Positions 59,633 to 64,000 of a stretch of 64,000 bases of DNA are shown piece after piece. Made by a program: the position numbers and the translations under genes. The DNA is from Porphyrobacter sp. (GTDB lineage Bacteria > Pseudomonadota > Alphaproteobacteria > Sphingomonadales > Sphingomonadaceae). Numbering within the stretch: position 1 is the first letter of the stretch; each line of letters opens with the position of its first letter. Under the pieces are notes generated by a model. That model had not been told where the DNA came from. It saw nothing but the letters and a program-made list of their open reading frames with translations, and did no database searches. The stretch covers positions 1-64,000 of the forward strand of contig JAPZUC010000001.1 of NCBI GenBank assembly GCA_027533455.1, read 5' to 3'.

Positions 59633-60582
59633 GCGACCTGCCGCGGCGGCGAGGTCAGCTGGTCATTGCTGCGGGTTGTAATGCCGTGGAGCCATGAAGA
59701 CCGCTGGCTGAAGCTCATTCTGGCTGTGTATTCGTGCGAGGCATCGGCGGGAAGGATCTGATCCGTCTCGTTGTCGAGCAGGTAGTGCCCCCCAGCAACT
59801 TTGACGATCAGCACCGCATGGTCACGCCGGCGGACGGGATCCCAAACCAGCGTCAGATAGAGCGATCCCGGGTCAAAGCCCGCATCCACCAGGAACTGAT
59901 ACTTGAGGATGGCGAAATCCTCGCAGTCGCCCTTCATCCGGCGCAGGGTTTCGCCGGCCGTCGCCCAGTAATCCGATCGGCCGTAGAGCGCCTTGTCTTC
60001 GACAAAGTCGACATTCCGATTAACCCATGCGTTCACCTTGCCAAGATGATCAGCATCAGTTTCGCGACGCTCTCTTGTGAGATCGGCGATCGTCGAAACG
60101 GTAGCGGTCTTGTACGATACGCGCCGCCAGGCACGATCGAGCGGTGTGCTGCCGATGAAGACGCGTTCGCTCCCAAGAAAATCGTCTGACGATGGTGCGC
60201 TGGTAAGAGGCGGCACGAACGTCGCCGATTTCGCCCCAGCGCTGAGCGGACAGGATAGGGCGGTGGCCAGGGCTGCTGCCGATTGCTCGGCCCCGTAGGT
60301 TGCGCTGAACGCTGCCTCACCGGCCTGCTGGGCGCTGATGAGATCGAGCGCGCTGCGCTGACCGCCAAGGATGGCCGAGGATTTGGCACTCTCGAATGCC
60401 GCAGGGAATGGCTGAGGCACGGACACCGCCTGACTGCTGCATCCTCCAAAAACCGCACTGAATGCCGCCGAGGAGAGATAGGCATGAGCGGGCGCTGGAT
60501 TGAGCATCGCCAGAAAGCAAGCGGCACCGAGCCAATCGGGCAGCTTGGAGCGCTTCCGGAATACTTGGTTGGTTTCTTTCAT
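59578..60582 (-). CDS. lapG: LapG-like transglutaminase-type cysteine protease
   Basis: The 334-residue periplasmic protein has a signal peptide (about residues 1-35) and a C-terminal transglutaminase-like (BTLCP) domain with catalytic triad Cys220 (KGDCEDFA), His255 (RDHAVLIV) and Asp270 (LLDNETD). LapG cleaves the retention module of LapA-type adhesins and releases them from the surface; LapD blocks it when c-di-GMP is high. ATG 60582 fits a signal peptide. It converges with and overlaps the HlyD-like gene. Confidence 0.9.
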   Translation of the reverse strand: MKETNQVFRKRSKLPDWLGAACFLAMLNPAPAHAYLSSAAFSAVFGGCSSQAVSVPQPFPAAFESAKSSAILGGQRSALDLISAQQAGEAAFSATYGAEQSAAALATALSCPLSAGAKSATFVPPLTSAPSSDDFLGSERVFIGSTPLDRAWRRVSYKTATVSTIADLTRERRETDADHLGKVNAWVNRNVDFVEDKALYGRSDYWATAGETLRRMKGDCEDFAILKYQFLVDAGFDPGSLYLTLVWDPVRRRDHAVLIVKVAGGHYLLDNETDQILPADASHEYTARMSFSQRSSWLHGITTRSNDQLTSPPRQVAYFSDKAVSNARVTGFSK

Positions 60583-60907
60583 CCCGCATGAGTTAACGAC
60601 CAAACCATAAGACGAAGTCGCGAGGCATGGTTAACACAGGAGTAAGCAAAACTTCGTCCCGCCCGGCCGACCATGACGATCACAAGCTCGCGATTGGAGC
60701 GGAACGGGAATCTAACCGTTCTAGCCAAAAAGTCCCGGGGCAAGCATGGGGGGCAAGCGCCTTCATTCAAATTTTTATAATATATATCAGTTAGTTGAAT
60801 GTGAAAAAGGATGCCACTTCTGGGCACCATTTACCTATCCATGTTAGCTTGTCTGCGGTTGGAAAACCGCAGACTTCAGCCAACATCGATGGTGGACTAA
60901 GCCGGGC
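60583..60907. other. AT-rich intergenic region at the right end of the adhesin locus
   Basis: These 325 bases include the lapG promoter area, with an ATGGTTAA (60627-60634; reverse TTAACCAT, a CtrA-type half site), and a very AT-rich run (TTTTTATAATATATATC at about 60771-60787). The tRNA 3' end repeat lies at 60814-60829. No gene is supported. Confidence 0.6.
60814..60829 (+). repeat. Candidate att repeat, right copy
   Basis: CCACTTCTGGGCACCA matches the last 16 bases of tRNA-Leu (44882-44897) at 15 positions, same strand. There is no tRNA here, so it resembles the attachment-site copy left by an integration event at 44.9 kb. Confidence 0.5.
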
Positions 60908-63900
60908 TCACCATTTGCGGCCCGGTCCCGTTACATCCTGCGCCGGGGTGCCGAGAGGCGCGAGGGGTTGTGGTTTCAGCACCAGCACCGGCTCACGCTG
61001 AATGGCATTTTCCAGCAGGCCGATAGCCGCTTCAAGCTGTGCATCCTTGCCCCCGAATGCGGCGTGGGGAAGGTTCTCCACCTCCACATCCGGCGCCACG
61101 CCAAGGCCCTCGACGATCCAGCGCCCGTCGAGCGCAAATTGCGGGCTCTCCGCAGTGCGCGCGATACCATTATCCGCCAGCACGGGGCGATCTGACAGCC
61201 ACACTCCTGCGCCAGCTGTACGGGTGCCTACCAGAGGCGCGATACCGAGCGACTTGATCGCGGCGGCAAAGGTCTCGCCGTCGGAATAGGTGCGCTCGTC
61301 GATGAGCACCGCGATGTGCCCGCGATAGGCATTCTGCATGTTGGTGGTGGGGATGCCGCTCCCATCGGTATTGGCCCAAAAGCCCCACGCCTTGCGCATC
61401 AGCATTCCGACGATGATGCTGTCGATATTGCCGCCATTATTGCCGCGCACGTCGATAATGAGGCCCTGCTTGCCAAGCTGCGGGAAATAGTCGCGCGCAA
61501 AGCTGGCGACATCATCGGGGCCCATTGCGCGCAGGTGGATATAGCCGATCTTCCCGTCCGATAGCCGCTCGGTTTCGGTCCGTTTGCCTTGTACGAAGTC
61601 GCTATAATGGGCCTGCCGGTGCCCCTCTGCCGTCATCGGTTCGACTACCGCGCTCAGCTTGCGCGTGTCGCGCATAAGGTCGAGCCTGACCTGCTGTCCT
61701 GCCTTTGTCGCGATTGCCTGTTGCAGGTCGGCAAGGCTTGCGACCGGACGGCCATCGACAAGGCGGATCACGTCGCCGGTCTGCACGTCCACGCCGGGGC
61801 GACGCAGCGGCGGCAGCTGGGACACGAGATCGGCCTCGGCGCGCAGGATGCTGTCGATCCGTAGCCCTCCGGCCACCGGTGTGACCCGCGCGCCGAGATA
61901 GGCCATCGCCGGGTTTTCACGGTCGATCCGGAGCTCCCCGCCGCCAACCTGGCTATGCAGCGCACCGACCTGCGCGGCCATCTCGCCGAGCACCGCGTCA
62001 AGTTCTGAGCGACTGCCGATCCGGTCGAGGAACGGCTCGCGCGCGGCGCGCACCGCGCCCCAGTCGACGCCGCGAAGGGCCGGGTCGTAGAAGAAGTCGC
62101 GATGTAGGCGCCACGCGTCGACGAACATCTGCCGCCATTCCGCGCGCGGATCGATCGTCAGGCGCCAATCACCAAGGCGGACCTGATTGGCCGCGGGCTT
62201 TTCGGGAAACTTCCGGTCGGCGGGGACAAGAAAGAGCACCGGCTTGTTGGGCGGCCCGCTCAGCACCAGCGCGGTCTGGCGGTCGGCCGAGAGATCCATC
62301 CCGCGCGCGCCGGGCGCGAAGATTTCCTCGCGCGGGTCCTTCTTGTCGATCGCGATCGAGATGATGTCGTCGTCGCGGCGGGTGTAAAGGAACTTCTCGT
62401 TCGCCAGCAGCTGCCCTTCGACCCCCGGCTTGACCGGCAGCTTGTAGAGCCGGGCGGCCACCCCATCGAGCACGATGGAGGGCTTTGCCAGCGCTACCTT
62501 CTTGCCCTTCTTGTCCTTGGCCTCGCCCATGGCAGCCGCGCTTTCGGGCGTGTCTCTAGCTTCTCCTTCAGGCTTGTCCTCCGCTGCTGCGCGGGTCAGC
62601 TCATTGTCCTCACGCATCCGGAAACCGGCTGCCGGATCAAGCTGGAGCGCAAAGATCTCGCCGCGGTCGCTGAAGGCGACACCCATGTTGCGGTCGCCCC
62701 ATGGGCTGCCCGGCTCGGGCGCGAAGTTGCGGTCGGAGATGAAATAGAGCCAGGCGCCGTCGTGCGCGAAAGCGGGCGCATAGCTGTTGTACTTGCCCGA
62801 TGTCGCCTGAACGCGCCGGCCCGTGGCGAGATTTTGGATCTGGATGTCGGCCGTGTTGCCGCCATTGGTCAGCGCGACCTCGGCATAGGCGATGTGGGTC
62901 GAATCCGGCGAGAAAACGATATCGAAGAACGCGTCGTCCGCCCCGCTCTCGTTGCGCGCAAGCAATGTCACGCGGCCCGTGACGACATCGACTTTCTGCA
63001 GCCGCGACTTCTTGTCCCAGACCACCACGGTCTTGCCATCAGGCGCGATCGCGAAGGACCAGATGTGGGCATCATAACCCTTGGTCACCGCGACCGGAGT
63101 ACTGGTGCCGTCGGCTGAAAGGGCAAATATATCGCCGCGGTCGCCCTGATCGAGAACCATGAACACCTTTTTGCCGTCGGACGACTGTACCGCCTGCCGC
63201 GCCCGCGCTGCCAGCGGCACCGGCAATTCGATGCGGCGCAACTGGCCGGGCGCGGCGAGCGCAACCCGTCCCCGTGCGGTCACCGCGACCATTTCGCCCG
63301 AGGCGGAAATCCGCGCCGCCTCGAACCAGCGCATCGGATCGTCGATCGCGCGAACGCGGGTCTGCTCACGGTCGGTAACGAGGTCGATTGCGAGCTTCTG
63401 CAGCGCACCTCGGCTGGTGGAGAATACGTGAAGATCGGCACCGTTCTGCAGGAACACGTCGCCCCCTTCCATGTTGGCCTGAAGCACAGGGAAGGGGAGT
63501 TCGGGGGAGTCCTGACGCAGGCCACTGCCATCCTCGGCAACTGACCACACCGCGTCCTTGCCCGACTTGTCGGCGATAAAGTAGATCCTTCCGCCATAGG
63601 CCATCGGCATCCGGATCGGCGCTCCAAAATCGGCGAGCAGTTGAACAGCCTCGGCCTCAGAGCCGGTCTGCCAGCGCCACAACTGCTCCATGCCGCCCCC
63701 GCGATAGAGCACCGCATTGTCGCGCGCCCGAGCATATAGACCACGGCGGATGAAAAACAGCGTGCGCCCGTCCGCCCCGAAGACCGCATCATTGGCGCGC
63801 CACAGGGGGACCGGTTTTGCCTCACCGCCGGACGGATCAATGGTATAAAGCACCTCGCCCATCCCTCCGCCCGTGATCGACGTGGAATAGATGACGTGTC

Positions 63901-64000
63901 CATCCGGGGTCCAGCCGATCGTGCGAACGAACCCGCCCTCGAAGGTCAAACGACGGGGCCGTCCGCCTGCTACGGGCATCACATAGATATCGCGGTCGCT
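60908..64000 (-). CDS. Tricorn-type S41 family serine protease (5' end outside window)
   Basis: The frame is open from the right edge and shows 1030 residues ending ...DVTGPGRKW. From the N-terminal side there are WD40/TolB-like propeller repeats (DIYVMPVAGGRPRRLTF at the edge; FSPDSTHIAYAEV), a core domain with a PDZ (VQTGDVIRLVDGRPVASLADL) and an S41 domain with VRGNNGGNIDSIIVGML and YSDGETFAAA (nucleophile Ser). Such tricorn homologues degrade peptides, often exported. The N-terminus and signal are missing here. Confidence 0.92.
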   Translation of the reverse strand, partial: SDRDIYVMPVAGGRPRRLTFEGGFVRTIGWTPDGHVIYSTSITGGGMGEVLYTIDPSGGEAKPVPLWRANDAVFGADGRTLFFIRRGLYARARDNAVLYRGGGMEQLWRWQTGSEAEAVQLLADFGAPIRMPMAYGGRIYFIADKSGKDAVWSVAEDGSGLRQDSPELPFPVLQANMEGGDVFLQNGADLHVFSTSRGALQKLAIDLVTDREQTRVRAIDDPMRWFEAARISASGEMVAVTARGRVALAAPGQLRRIELPVPLAARARQAVQSSDGKKVFMVLDQGDRGDIFALSADGTSTPVAVTKGYDAHIWSFAIAPDGKTVVVWDKKSRLQKVDVVTGRVTLLARNESGADDAFFDIVFSPDSTHIAYAEVALTNGGNTADIQIQNLATGRRVQATSGKYNSYAPAFAHDGAWLYFISDRNFAPEPGSPWGDRNMGVAFSDRGEIFALQLDPAAGFRMREDNELTRAAAEDKPEGEARDTPESAAAMGEAKDKKGKKVALAKPSIVLDGVAARLYKLPVKPGVEGQLLANEKFLYTRRDDDIISIAIDKKDPREEIFAPGARGMDLSADRQTALVLSGPPNKPVLFLVPADRKFPEKPAANQVRLGDWRLTIDPRAEWRQMFVDAWRLHRDFFYDPALRGVDWGAVRAAREPFLDRIGSRSELDAVLGEMAAQVGALHSQVGGGELRIDRENPAMAYLGARVTPVAGGLRIDSILRAEADLVSQLPPLRRPGVDVQTGDVIRLVDGRPVASLADLQQAIATKAGQQVRLDLMRDTRKLSAVVEPMTAEGHRQAHYSDFVQGKRTETERLSDGKIGYIHLRAMGPDDVASFARDYFPQLGKQGLIIDVRGNNGGNIDSIIVGMLMRKAWGFWANTDGSGIPTTNMQNAYRGHIAVLIDERTYSDGETFAAAIKSLGIAPLVGTRTAGAGVWLSDRPVLADNGIARTAESPQFALDGRWIVEGLGVAPDVEVENLPHAAFGGKDAQLEAAIGLLENAIQREPVLVLKPQPLAPLGTPAQDVTGPGRKW

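Noticed and set aside
44898-60813. Integrase or transposase for the putative island
   Set aside because: I looked for recombinase motifs on both strands between the repeats and found none, so island status rests on the repeat and gene content.
1-64000. CRISPR arrays, prophage or insertion sequences
   Set aside because: No regularly spaced short repeats, phage structural genes or transposase frames are visible in the window.

Overview
The window looks like a chromosomal segment from a GC-rich alphaproteobacterium, most likely order Sphingomonadales and close to Erythrobacteraceae. The support is gene content: a GapR/DUF2312 protein, a complete cpa/tad pilus locus with two tiny Flp pilins, a complex I NDUFA9-like protein, a tricorn-type S41 peptidase, valine catabolism genes, and a Lap-like adhesin system. 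Species-level placement is inference. No rRNA operon, CRISPR array, prophage or transposase was seen.

Layout. 1-1512 is the frayed edge of an exopolysaccharide or O-antigen cluster: the 3' end of a UDP-glucose dehydrogenase gene, remnants of wecB and of an O-antigen ligase-like gene, and a TPR-like membrane protein. 1507-5895 (minus) is a valine/isobutyryl-CoA degradation cluster. 5984-7816 (minus) is a tightly overlapping four-gene set (I78 inhibitor lipoprotein, Rid protein, DUF1214, DUF1254). 7893-18693 is mostly housekeeping: pyk, gapR, yebC, ruvC, an NAD-salvage pair (pnuC-nadR), glpQ, ubiG, lysC and a J-domain protein. 19248-30443 is a full tad/cpa operon for Flp pili. 30490-34510 holds a membrane protein of unknown function, a GT87-like transferase, a PilZ-HTH fusion and a PAS plus degenerate GGDEF protein. 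34555-37630 is purT, a nitronate monooxygenase-like gene and purU. 37680-43398 holds a VOC protein, a DUF442-type phosphatase-like protein, a quinohemoprotein alcohol dehydrogenase, a dienelactone hydrolase and two envelope proteins.

The most interesting segment is about 44.7-60.8 kb. A perfect parS-type palindrome lies just upstream of a tRNA-Leu(CAG) gene. The tRNA 3' end is repeated (15 of 16 bases) at 60814-60829. Between the two copies lie a 2251-residue adhesin with a LapA-like N-terminal region, an OmpA-like protein, a TolC-like channel, a LapB-like ABC exporter, a SleB-type cell wall hydrolase, a LapC-like adaptor and a LapG-like periplasmic protease. This suggests a biofilm-adhesion island inserted at the tRNA, now without an integrase. 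No LapD is visible in the window.

Two proteins that I cannot assign (30490-31095 and 45074-45727) share a C-terminal domain. One sits beside the tad locus and the other beside the adhesin locus, so the pair may link both surface-attachment systems. Together with the PilZ-HTH regulator and the degenerate GGDEF protein, the window is rich in attachment and c-di-GMP-type functions.
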